From: Cadophora sp. MPI-SDFR-AT-0126
Lineage: Eukaryota; Ascomycota; Leotiomycetes; Helotiales; Ploettnerulaceae
Direction of reading: 5' to 3'
Length of the DNA stretch: 64,000 nt
NCBI GenBank assembly: GCA_020747065.1
Contig: JAGMVK010000012.1
Span: 1,302,001-1,366,000, forward strand
Positions within the stretch are counted from its first letter, which is position 1. Each line of letters begins with the position of its first letter. A program made the position numbers and the translations under genes. Below, one piece after another: positions 1 to 10,564 of the stretch. A model generated the notes under the pieces. The model ran no database searches. It worked only from the letters and a program-made list of their open reading frames with translations, and was not told where the DNA came from.

Positions 1-393
1 GCGAGGAGGGGGGCGAAGAGAGCCAGAGAGAGTGCGGAGGAGACTATGGTGCTTGTGAGGGAGGCTGTGGGGTTGTAAGTTGGCGAGCGATGGAGGAAAA
101 CAGAGGAGGAGAACCGACGAGGAAGGGGCGTGTATACTAGATGTTTGTGGTGTGCTGTATTATAGATTTGTATCATATGAAAGTAGATCACAAGATCTCA
201 AGAATAATCACTGTCATTCTAGTAACAGTGAGCTTCTTATTTACAGAATTTAGCCCTCATCGCGTGCCTAGGTCCCCACTCAAAATCTTTGGAATAGTGA
301 GTGAGTATTGATAGTCTCTCCCATTCTAGTTGTCTCTATTTCTGTACCAAACAAATAGTCTCTTAACCCTAGGACACAATTTCCACTACACTC
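1..393. other. left flank, no supported gene
   Basis: Positions 1-125 are purine-rich (pyrimidine-rich on the minus strand), as in the leader of a gene transcribed leftward out of the window, but no start codon or conserved frame is visible. The rest holds the 3' flank of the esterase gene. I see nothing else in it. Confidence 0.4.
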
Positions 394-2593
394 TCACAAC
401 AGCTCATAATAGTTCAAAGGAAGGCCAAGGGCATCACACTGCTCCTTCTCATCAAAAGGGACCTGTCTACCATCCCACTGCAGCCACCTCGCCGTCGGCT
501 TACCAGTTTCCACTTCATCCCATTTCCCAGCCACCTTCAACTGCGAAATACTACTCCAGTACCCTCTTGCTTTCAAGTAGCTCATGTCTGGATTAGGATC
601 ATGCGTCCTAGCGAACGAAGTCCAGTAATCCAGAACAAGCTGCGAGAACGGAATATCGATTTCGTCTCTCACCGGAAGTAATCTCTGCAGTAGTCCAAAC
701 GGCCAGACGACATCCCCAGCATGGCATTTGAGATACTCTATATTGGGATCTCCAAAGGGATGAGAGGGTGTGATGGGCGCGTCACAGGCAGCATTCGTGA
801 ACGCGGGTGGTTGGTAAGTCCGATTGAAGACGTACGAGTAGACAGCTGGGAACACCTTGTGCTTTACACCTGAGAAAGCCGTAGCCTGGTTCAGACAATG
901 CAATCCGCCGTCTGTGATGATGCGAGAGATCACAGCGAAGTTGTTGAGTGTTGGATCTGGACCTGCGGGGACTGGGAAAGCGCCTGTGGAGGGGATGTAC
1001 GAGAGATTGAGTTTTAGCAAACTGGAAATCTCAGCTAGAGCTGAGTCGAGCGAGGGGGGAGCTGGATATGGAGCTGTGATGCCGCTTTCGTCCCGGGTTG
1101 TACCTGTTAGGATTGGAATTCGAGCTGCGTACTCTTTGCCGGTCAGGGACAACCGTGGTGAGACAATGTATGTGCCATCGATTGTAGGTGTACTGGTTCC
1201 ATTAGCTCATCTGTCCCTCATCTTAGGGCCTCAATGACTTACTTAACAAGTACAGGTACATCAATAAGCTCGTATGCGTCCTTTCCTCTCAAGCAAGCAA
1301 GCTGGTCAGTCACATTCAAACACCCCACCGCACTCAGCACCCGCGTCGTCACACTCTCATACAAATCCTCAATCTCCCCATAATGCGTATACGCATCAAA
1401 ATCACTAAATCCACCAGGAGAAGACTGCATAATAGCCGTATGAATCAGCCCCTCCGCCTCCGGCGACGCAATCAAAGCCCTAATAGCCGCCGCTCCAGAA
1501 CTCTGTCCAAAAACGGTCACACGGTCGGGATCGCCGCCAAAAGATCTGATGTTCTCCCTCACCCACTTCAAAGCCGTGACGACATCAGCAATGCCATAAT
1601 TGCCATTCGAGATACCATCTTTCAGAGCGAGGAATCCTAGAACACCAACTCGATGGTTTAGCGTCACGACGACGACGTCGCCTCGTGAAGCGAGATACAC
1701 ACCGTCTGTACCGGGATCGTAGCCATAGCCGCCGACGAACCCGCCCCCGAATATCCATACCATTACTGCTTTGAGCTTTTTCTTCTCGGGCCTTTGCTGA
1801 CGGGATGGGAGATATGGCGTCCAGACGTTGAGGAAGAGACAGTCTTCACTTCCTCTGCTTGGTGCTTGCACGCATATCGGGCCTGGTTGCAATGCGGTTG
1901 TTGACTCGGAACCTGTGAAGAGTTGGGAGTACCCGAGACGTGGAGGCTGCGGCGCGAAGCGTATGCCGAGGAACGTGAAGGCGTGTAGGTCGCGGAAGCC
2001 GGAGAGGGTTTGCTTACCGGCTTGCACTGTGATTTGAAAGGGAGCTGATGTGTTTGAGCCGGCTGCAGTAGATAACGGAGCGCTCTGGGTGCAGAGGACA
2101 GGGAGTTTGTTCTTGCAGTTTTGATAAGATATGCGTCCGCGAATGTCTATGGCCGCGCATGATGATTTCTTTGAGCGGGTTTCTGCAGAAGTAGGACTAG
2201 CAATCCAGACTTTTTGAGACGAGGAGAGTGTTCCAACGAATTGCTGGTAGCTGAGAGAATTGTTCAATCCCAGATTGAATGCTTGTCCAGGAATATCAGA
2301 AGACCAAAGACTCTCACTGAGGGAAGAGCAAGATCTGATGGCCGATTCGTATGTTTGAGGGCTGGACAAGAGGAGAGCAGAGCCTGTTCGTGTCGTGATG
2401 TTATCTGAAGGCGCTCGGCGTTAGACTACGGCATCACCTTATTAAATAGACTGATATTGCAGAAATACAACTTGCCATAGAGATCATTGTCGGTCAATAT
2501 CGTGACATCAGATCCGATTTGACTCGTGCTAGTTATGGAGACAACTACTGGAACGCCAACAAGAGCCAAAAAAGCTAGCACCTTTCGAAACAT
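394..2593 (-). CDS. Secreted type-B carboxylesterase/lipase
   Basis: Hydrolyses carboxylic esters; probably secreted. Three exons (2593-2476, 2404-1243, 1192-394) give about 692 residues. The protein starts with a hydrophobic signal peptide (MFRKVLAFLALVGVPVVVS) and has a roughly 115-residue Cys-containing N-terminal extension, as in many long fungal members. The alpha/beta-hydrolase core begins near PFQITVQAGKQTLSG. Visible family marks are the oxyanion-hole stretch IFGGGF, the SEDCLFLNV block, nucleophile Ser341 in GQSSGAA, the DES of TTRDESG and a C-terminal His in CHAGDVVWPFG. Intron 1 (2405-2475) has a GC-AG boundary with donor GCAAGT; it is the only choice found that keeps phase and the family-like sequence TDNDLYDN. 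Intron 2 (1193-1242) is 50 nt. Substrate unknown. Family call is secure; the N-terminal exon is slightly less so. Confidence 0.9.
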
Positions 2594-2681
2594 TCTGAAA
2601 TCTAATTGTCTAGAACAAGATTTGCACCAAGTCTTGAACTAGATCTTCACAGTTCTGGAAGCCATGTCTTTGGATTGTCTT

Positions 2682-2690
2682 CTTTATATG
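2682..2690 (-). promoter_or_regulatory. TATA-like box of the esterase gene
   Basis: CATATAAAG on the minus strand lies about 90 bp upstream of the esterase start codon, at a usual distance for a fungal core promoter. Assigned by sequence only. Confidence 0.35.
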
Positions 2691-3637
2691 CTAGACTATA
2701 AACATCTTATCCGAAGTCAAGAAAATACATCCTCATGACGAGCTCCTAGACAATTAGCCTGAACGTATTTCGCAGTCGCAAAACAGCAGCTTGGAGGCAC
2801 AGTCTCCAAATGTTCTCATCCGATTTCCAGCGTGTTTGTTTTGTCTGGGGGACCTGCATATGCGGCTCGTGTATCGTGTACCATGTTTAGAAGTAAGCGA
2901 GGCATCTCCAGTCCTCGCGAGAAGGACTGGACTTACTGGAGGAAAATCCGTTGTCCCGTACCGAGGCATACAAGAGCAGTGAAATATTCATGATCTACGA
3001 GCGGAAGACAGATCCGGTTGATAGAGGTACTTCTGAGATTGGAAGAGATCTTGAGCAGCTTTGTCGGATTGCAGATATTGGCAGGTTTTGTTTGTAACTT
3101 GCTTGCAGTTTGCTGTCTCGGACTCGCTTCTTTCGCTTAAATAGGGGGTTTGGATTCGGCGTTCTGAACCCCGCAGCCTGCCCCCCGCGTCCACAACCCC
3201 ACTACTTCGCCAGGATACTTTTGCTTGCTCTTCATCATCCAACAGCTCCTTTCCCAGGATAACCACCGTTTCCCAGATGAGATGACGACCACCACTTATT
3301 GCTCACGCTCTCCATCGCAATCGGCCCGCTGTTCGCCAAGTGAGATTTCCGTCCCAGAAACAAGTCGGCTTTCCTCCATAATTCATTGCCACCAATCCAC
3401 AACGCCACAGCTCAGCAGGACACATTGAAAGCATTTGAGCCAGCTTCAAATTTAGTACAAGTCCGCGATCAACTTCCTCCCCCGCCTCCATACCATTTCC
3501 AAGGGTACAGCCGTTCTTCAGCATGAGTCGTCCCGACTTTCTCTTCTCTCTCAGTGGCTAGCTGAATCTCACCGACTAGCATTTCGATAGTGCATCTCTT
3601 TTAGGGAACTTTCGAGCTTGGCATGCGGATCGTCCTG

Positions 3638-3889
3638 TCAAAATGCACTGGAGATCTTAGTCTCTCTCGCTGCAGAACAACTATAATTGGCATCGCAAAT
3701 CGTGCCTGGGCTTCCAAGAGTGATGGATGCACTTGGCTGTTCCAACGCGCTGGAAAGCGTGCGACCCTCCTTGAGCTGGTCCACTTCTGGTGTTGAATTT
3801 TGTGGGAAAGAGGTACGGCTGACGGTCGCTAGAAATGCCCAGAGAAGCACGAAGCTGGAAATAGTAAGTGAAGAGGTCGAGGTCTTCAT
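3638..3889 (-). CDS. Possible small secreted protein
   Basis: An 83-codon frame starts with MKTSTSSLTISSFVLLWAF, which reads like a signal peptide. A Ser/Thr-rich mature part with two cysteines (ICDANYSC) follows. It has no recognised domain, the reading could be chance, and further exons to the left cannot be excluded. It lies between two genes for secreted enzymes. Treat it as a candidate only. Confidence 0.22.
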   Translation of the reverse strand: MKTSTSSLTISSFVLLWAFLATVSRTSFPQNSTPEVDQLKEGRTLSSALEQPSASITLGSPGTICDANYSCSAARETKISSAF

Positions 3890-4166
3890 AGCTCATGATT
3901 TTCACCCATCCTTTTCACGTTGTGACCTCGACGCGGAACTTTAATTTCTAAGCATCCCATATTTCGTATCTGACCGCTTCTTTTCAATCATTGGTATCAA
4001 TCTACAAATGCCCAGCTTGCTGGAGTATTCTAGTCTTCACTACTGCCTTGTGCATGTTGGCCAGAGGAGTTGCCTTGGCTGCATGCAATGGAATATAATA
4101 TGGCTGTAGCCACATCCAACGTCAAGTGATGGCGACCTCCCTCGCTCTTCGAGAAGCATTCGTTGA

Positions 4167-6918
4167 ATGTCAGGAGTCTTGGTCGCAATAATGTCGTTCT
4201 TACCAAGTTTTCTTCTTCTCCTTACATTCATTTTATCAGCAGCTGCACAGTCAAACAGCTGCCCCGGAGGCCGAACTCCTGATCGAACAATCACCGCCAG
4301 CAACGGAATCCGCTTCGCAGTCTGTCTCAACACCGATTTCAAAGGAGGCGATATCACGAATTCAGGAAATGTTCAGACAATAGAACAGCTAGTTTCACAA
4401 TGTTCTCAGATATCAGACTGCTCAGCCGCAACTCGAGTTAAGAATACGGTATCGGGGTGGTACAAACGAACGACAAATGTTGTTGGGACGTCAAATTCGG
4501 GTTGTGATTCGATCTACAGAATTCCCAATCCTGTAACGCCGGCACCTCCGCCACAGAACACGAATATATGTGCTTCCAATGCTGGACCATCGAGAGTGGT
4601 TACCACTAGTAATGGAGCACGGTTTGGAGTTTGTTTGAATACAGATTTCAAGTCGGGTGACTCTGTGACTGGTCCCATTGGCGGCATCACAGTAAGTATC
4701 AGAAAGCACTCTTTTCCCTTCTTTTGGTCTTCAAGACATGGCTGAAATTGGGATCCAGTCAGTAGAGCAACTTGCAGAAGATTGTTCCAAGCGAGCAGGA
4801 TGTGTTGGAGCCTCTCGTGAGAAACGTATCAATGGTGGCTGGCCAAAGAGCGTTCTTAATCCAGCAGTTTCGAATTCTGGAGTCGATGCAGTTTTCAAAC
4901 TCTTGGACACAGTATCTAGCGGAACGACAACGGTTCCTTCGAGTACCTCTTCTTCAATTTCCATATCATCCACCGTTTCAAGTACGTCTTCAAGTTCGGC
5001 CTCATCGACTCTCTCAAGCACGTCGTCAATTGCAACCACGTCAAGCTCATCGAGCCTCTCTTCTTCAAGTGCCACATCCTCAAGCTCATCAAGTACATCA
5101 AGTAGCGTACCGTTACCTACTGTATGTGCTGGTGGCAAGACACCATCAAGAGTCATCGTCACCACCCTGAACCAATTCCAGTTCGGCGTCTGCGAAAACA
5201 CCGATTTCCGCGGTGGAGACATAACGAATGGCTTAACAGGCATCAAATCACTCGAACAGCTCGCCGAAGACTGTGCAGCTCGAGCAACTTGCATCGGATC
5301 AAGCCGCTCCAAGTGGGACAGCAGTGGATGGCCGAAGTCCCTCTTGAATGCACCCGAGGCCAACACCAACGTCGACTCCATCGTGAAAATCAACACGAGC
5401 GCGCCTTTGGATCCTCAGGATAAAGCAAGTATGGGGTCGTGGGGTCCCGTTATCAAGTTTCCGGTCATCCCCGCGGGAGTCTTCGTCGTGGCTGAGAAGC
5501 CGAGGAATACACGACTCCTGCTTTTCGCTGCTTACACCGAACAAACTTTTGGGAATGGAAATAATGGACGGACGCAATTCGCGGAATATAATCTGGAGAG
5601 TGGAGTCGTGTCGAAGCGGACTATCAGTAATACGCAGCATGATATGTTCTGTCCTGGTATCAGCACTCTGCCGGACGGAAGAGTTGTGATTACCGGTGGA
5701 TCGAATGCAGAACGAACGAGTATCTACGAGCCGAGCACCAATAGCTTCGTGGCTGGTCCTAATATGCAGATGGCTCGAGGATATCAGTCATCTGTGACTT
5801 TGTCTAGCGGGAAGATCTTCACCCTCGGTGGTTCATGGAGCGGTGGCATCACCGTCAAAGACGGAGAAATCTACGACCCAGCTACTAACCTCTGGACAAA
5901 AGTCCCCGGAGCTCTTGTCAGAGGTGCTGTCACGCAGGATGCTGGCGTTGACAAGCGGGATAATCACCATTGGTTCTTCGGCTGGAGGGACAACTCCATC
6001 TTCCAAGCCGGCCCAAGTAAACAGATGAACTGGTACTCTGCAGCAGGGACCGGAAGCGTACAGACAGCTGGTATCCGGGACACCGAGGATGCCATGTGTG
6101 GAATCTTCGTCATGTACGATGCTATTCGAGGCAAGATTCTCACTGCAGGCGGCGCTCCCAATTATCACGACAACGCGCCCAACAAGAAAGCGCACCACAT
6201 CACTATCACCTCTCCGGGCGTCGCACCCGTCGTGCAAAGACTACCAGACATGGCATTCCCACGAGCATTCTCCAACGCCGTTGTCCTGCCCGACGGAAAA
6301 GTCCTCATCACTGGCGGCCAGACATTCGCCAAAGCATTCACGGACGAGAACTCAGTCCTTATCCCAGAACTTTTCGATCCAGCCAACATGACATTCCGTC
6401 GCCTTGCACCGATGAAAGTACCGCGCAACTATCATTCCACCTCGCTACTTTTGCCAGATGGGAGGGTGTTCACAGGAGGTGGTGGACTATGCCATGATAT
6501 CGCGAATACATGTCCTGGGATCAACTCGAACCATCCAGATGGCGAGATCTTCTCTCCTCCTTACCTATTCAACGCAGATGGATCCAACGCCGCCCGTCCA
6601 GCGATCACAGATCTGTCGTCTGACACCGCTGTCAACGGATACTCTGTCCGCGCCGGCGGAATCCTGACAGTCACTGTCGACCCATCGCAGTCGCAACAAG
6701 GCTTGACGTTCGCTATGCTGAGAGTCGGCTCGAATACTCACTCGGTCAATACTGATCAGAGACGGGTTCCGCTGGAGGATGTTAGCCAGAACGGGAATTG
6801 GTATGTCTTAACGCTGCCGAGTGATAATGGGATTTTGATTCCTGGCGATTGGTATTTGTTTGTGATTTCGGCGCAGGGTACGCCTAGTGTTTCGCGGAGT
6901 GTGACGGTGACTTTATGA
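4167..6918 (+). CDS. Galactose oxidase-like copper radical oxidase with PAN-like repeats
   Basis: Secreted AA5-type oxidase that would oxidise a primary alcohol or sugar with O2 to give H2O2. Two exons (4167-4691, 4759-6918; 67-nt phase-0 intron) give about 894 residues; an alternative start lies at 4191. A signal peptide is followed by PAN/apple-like modules, each with a GVCLNTDF-type core, a GGDIT motif, an EQLxxxC helix and a SGW(P/Y)K block. The second module is joined across the intron. A Ser/Thr-rich linker (about 5.0-5.1 kb) separates modules 2 and 3. The kelch/galactose oxidase domain follows. Predicted copper-radical residues are present: Cys473 (HDMFCPG), Tyr517 (RGYQSS), Trp535 (GGSWSGG), Tyr733-His734 (NYHST) and His836 (THSVNTDQR). 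The stacking Trp favours galactose/alcohol oxidase over glyoxal oxidase. Substrate is not known. Confidence 0.93.
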
Positions 6919-7806
6919 GGTGGAACAACAGTCCATCGTCAACTACAGGACGTCGGATCAAGCGAGTTGGGAAAAGTTGAGTGGGAAGGATAATGAGGAA
7001 TGAAAACCGGCGACGCATGGTTGAGACGCAGAGGGAAGCGAGGCGTAATCGAGCCTTTGAAGTTTGGAAGAAAAGGATTTCTGGAAGAGAATTTATGGCA
7101 TAGGAGCATGAGCTCTCGAATGATATAATGGGGTAATGAAATCAACGATGCAGGATCTAATCCACCTCTTCATACTCAATAGTAATTGGCGACTCGCTTG
7201 CTGTTGTTCATATTATCTCAATATCAACAACACAGTTCAGATTTGACTTGACCTAGCGAGATGGTTGATGCTCAGTGGGCTAGATACCTGTGTACCAGCT
7301 GTGCACTCAGAGTATTCAGGGCACAGGATCGTTTTCGATCAGGTTCTCAATCCCTTGAACTGACTGAGGGCGAGCAGGAGGTAATCGTGTGGAAATAGCG
7401 TAGCCTACGATTTGCCATTCAGATGGAAGATTCATAGACATAAATGGTATACCACATGTCAGCGAGTGATCCACCCTTACGAGTGCAAAAGTGCAAATCC
7501 AGAACGAACGTGTGAGGCTGGCCCCCAAACTCGGACTGACATGATCCATCGGCCGACAAGAGCCTCACTCAAACTCAGTGTCCTCGCCTCCTGAGTGCAT
7601 GCCAGTCACCGAACCCGAATGCTTGGTAGTGCCCAACACAAGCAGGGAGGCTTGATTTGCCCAGTTGTACGACGTGAAACGCCCTGCATGATTAGAAAGC
7701 AACGAATGGTGTTCATTTTGTCTAACTCATCTGCATCATACAACTCATCAAAAATCGTCAATCATTCTTCCATCCAACCAGGTCCCCCAATACAGTCACC
7801 TTTTAG
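6919..7806. other. Convergent intergenic region
   Basis: Holds the 3' flanks of the copper oxidase (+) and acireductone dioxygenase (-) genes. No convincing frame or RNA gene is visible. Confidence 0.4.
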
Positions 7807-8535
7807 TCAGGCAACAGCCGATCGGCTTCGGATTCCTAGATACTCTTTGCGGAAGGGATTGGCGTCGACGTCGGGGCCACGGTTGAGTGGTGTCCATTTT
7901 GGTTCTTCCTTGAATAGACGCATGGCCATGATGTACTATGCCCGTTAGAAAATATGCCAGACTTGGAACAACGTTCAGCCACCTACGTTGTTGGAGTCCG
8001 TGGTAAATCGGTGATAGATGCCAGCAGGAAGGATCTAGCTGCAGTCAGCATACGTCCGTATCGTCTATGCAGCACACTCAACGGCGATCTGGCAGACATA
8101 CAATCAAATCGTCCTTCTCCAATTGTATCCGGACCCAATCATCGCCCTCGCTTCGGACATCGAAGAATCCTGCCCCATCACGAATGTATCTAATCTCCTC
8201 ATCCTCGTGCAAGTGCTCATTGAAGAACGACTTAACCTTCTCCTCGTAGATATCACCCATCTTTTCTGGAGAAACGGTAATCACGTCCCGATTCTTGTAG
8301 CTCCTCTCCGCCGCCAGCTTGTCGACATCTTGTTCGTCTGAAAAGTTGTAGTAGAGTACGCCGAGTTTCGACAGGTAATCTGCGGTTACTTCCTTGCCGG
8401 AATCGTGAGGCTCGCGCTGGTCGCCCTGCAGTGCGTCAGCGTCAATGCCTCTTTTGGGGAGTTGCGGCGCTTCTTTTGCAAGGGCGCAGCGTTTTCTCTG
8501 CATACCGCCGCGTTGTCGTACCAGTATGCTCTCAT
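7807..8535 (-). CDS. ADI1: Acireductone dioxygenase (methionine salvage)
   Basis: Cupin dioxygenase that converts acireductone to the 2-keto precursor of methionine and formate in the methionine salvage pathway (cytosol/nucleus). Four exons (8535-8506, 8425-8102, 8034-7987, 7935-7807), all joined in phase 0, give 176 residues, the usual family length. The start MRAYWYDN and the block [10 protein letters not shown] are typical of fungal ADI1. Metal ligands are His81, His83 and Glu87 (HLHEDEEIR) and His126 (PAGIYHRFT). The C-terminal [15 protein letters not shown] is conserved in the family. The 10-codon first exon is supported by donor GTATGC and acceptor CTGCAG. Nothing looks broken. Confidence 0.95.
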
Positions 8536-10051
8536 TTTGCTTGGCTGTGGCTGCTGACTTGATTGACTTTCAATTCGAGTTCAAAGTGATGGTATTTGGG
8601 AACGAGCAGGCGAAAGTTTGGTGATCTTGTAGTCTGTCAGAATTACTGTATCGCGGTTATCAGAACGGCTTGTTTGGAGGGGAATCGGCCATCCGCACCG
8701 TTGAACTTACCAAGCAGCGGGATCTGTGATGTATTCTGAGGTAAGAGGGGAATCAAGAATTCCGTGTTTGCTATTTGAAGATGGTGAGATTTTAGAGGAG
8801 GCTGACCAAATTTGACGATGCTGTTTGCTGTGAGTGGATGGATGAGTTTGGATTGCCCCTCAATTCCGTCATTGCAGGTGACTGACTAAGCGCCAACGTC
8901 AACTACGAGCTCAGGGATGTCTAGGGCTACGCGAACGGGATTCAGGGGCCAACAAACCCCGCAAGGAAACGGCATTTAGCGCAATCGCCTGAAGATCTTC
9001 CAAACATCCACCAGCTACAACTGAAAGGAAGCCACACAAATGGTAAAGTTATTTTGTTTGGTTCAAGCTACGAGCTGCTATATGTGGCCACTGAGACACT
9101 GAGACTGTCAAGACCTTGTCCAGGCCGTGCGAGTCCGCCATAGTGGACAACAGCAATGGTGAGCGCGAAAGCCTTCACGACAACAGCCCACGACTCGATA
9201 TCAAGCCTCTCCACATGTACATTTCAAAGTTTCACCTGCAGAGCCAGCTGTCCACGATGGTCTGTGGCTATGATCACGCTCTGGCTCGACCGACGATTCA
9301 GATTAAGCAAACACAAGCATCTACTATTGGGTTTAGACATCAGTCAGCCTCTATTCGGCTGTTCCGGTAGCAACGAGCTCATTCGCTGCCTCGAGTTGCA
9401 ATGTCAGCCTCTGCGCCCCATGTATGGCTTAACAGCACATCAACGCAAGCCTCAATAACACCTTTCGACTCTTTGGGCCTTCCGTGCGCCTCCACTCCCA
9501 TCAAAAACTTGAGCTTTAGGTAAGCGCCCAAAAGCCGGGTGGGCTTGGATGATCTGCCGCAGAGAGCTGGTAATCTGAGGTGCGTTGTGGTGCAGACCAG
9601 TCGTTACGACCGCTTCTTGCTTTCATATGCTTTTCAATGCAAATGCCAACAATGACTGGCAACGGATGGGCCGTGAGATTATGAAACATATGTGCTTGGC
9701 GCGGCCTAGTGACACGCTGATGCCGAACCTTCTCAAATTCATATGTTTGTTGGAGTGACATTCTAAGGGTCTAAGCGGATCATTGGATAATCTTTGTCCC
9801 ATGCAGATGTACAGGATGCATGATGTATCAAATATCTGATTGACCTTCTCATTATAAAAGGAGAGCATCCTTCTCTGTCGTACCGATCATCATCTACAGT
9901 CAGAAATCAATTCCTTGCTTCGAGACCAACAACATCATCTATCTATTCCCTCATATCAGCCCTCTGGAAATATACCCAACTTCAATTATTTACAAACTTC
10001 AAGCTCTACCACCACTGCCAGCCTTGTATACAAATTCCAACAAAAACCACA
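8536..10051. other. Intergenic, promoter region
   Basis: About 1.5 kb between the divergent ADI1 and DUF3602 genes. Frames present are short and have no recognisable domain. The right end (9.84-10.05 kb) is a CT-rich leader with a TATA box. Confidence 0.4.
9853..9860 (+). promoter_or_regulatory. TATA box of the DUF3602 gene
   Basis: TATAAAAG lies about 200 bp before the start codon at 10052. A CT-rich, A-rich leader of the kind seen in highly inducible fungal genes follows it. Confidence 0.5.
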
Positions 10052-10564
10052 ATGTCTCAAGCTATCAACGACACCACTACCCTCCTCAGCTCCACCTGCC
10101 GATATACAAAGTCAGGCATCGGCGGTGCAGGCAACATCCGCAAGAGCACCTCCACACTCGTCGTCCCCTCTGCACCTCGTGTCATCCCCACTCCATCCAA
10201 AGGGATGTTCTCCACAGGCATCGGCGGTGCAGGTAATTCTCGCTCCTACGAGGAGCGCGCTAGCATCTCCTTCGAAGACGCACTCGCTCGCGACAGCATC
10301 CGCAAGCTCCCCGTTGCCGGCAGCTACCACCATGGCATTGGCGGTGTTGGAAACAGATCTTCTTTCGTCGATTCATCAGCTTCGAGTTCAGTAGAGTCGA
10401 ATAGCTTCCTCTGCTCGGCGACGGCAATGCAAAGTGGTGCGGATAGAGTCAAGGAACGTCTGGTCGGCTTCTTTGGGAGCTCGAGTAGTAAGAGGAATTC
10501 GATGGTTGATGAGAAGGATGAAGTGTCCACTGATGGACGCAGTAGCTGGACGAAAGAGAATTGA
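10052..10564 (+). CDS. DUF3602 (Par32-like) protein with GIGGAGN repeats
   Basis: A 170-residue, single-exon, Ser-rich and probably disordered protein. It carries three spaced copies of the DUF3602 signature: SGIGGAGNIRK, TGIGGAGNSRS and HGIGGVGNRSS. In yeast the member Par32/Amu1 is a TORC1-Npr1-controlled inhibitor of Mep ammonium transporters, so a role in nitrogen signalling is possible here; that is inference from the family. A TATA box and a long CT-rich leader precede it. No enzyme domain or membrane segment is seen. Confidence 0.75.
   Translation: MSQAINDTTTLLSSTCRYTKSGIGGAGNIRKSTSTLVVPSAPRVIPTPSKGMFSTGIGGAGNSRSYEERASISFEDALARDSIRKLPVAGSYHHGIGGVGNRSSFVDSSASSSVESNSFLCSATAMQSGADRVKERLVGFFGSSSSKRNSMVDEKDEVSTDGRSSWTKEN

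Larger units (their letters stand above)
2594..4166. other. Intergenic, between two secreted-enzyme genes
   Basis: This is the shared upstream region of the divergent esterase (-) and galactose-oxidase-like (+) genes. Apart from one short candidate secreted peptide on the minus strand (3638-3889), open frames here are short and of random composition. Confidence 0.4.

Noticed and set aside
4731..5396. 221-codon minus-strand frame
   Set aside because: Antisense shadow of the Ser-rich linker and PAN-like modules of the copper oxidase.
9116..9458. Two overlapping plus-strand frames
   Set aside because: No domain, no conserved start context and random composition; treated as non-coding.
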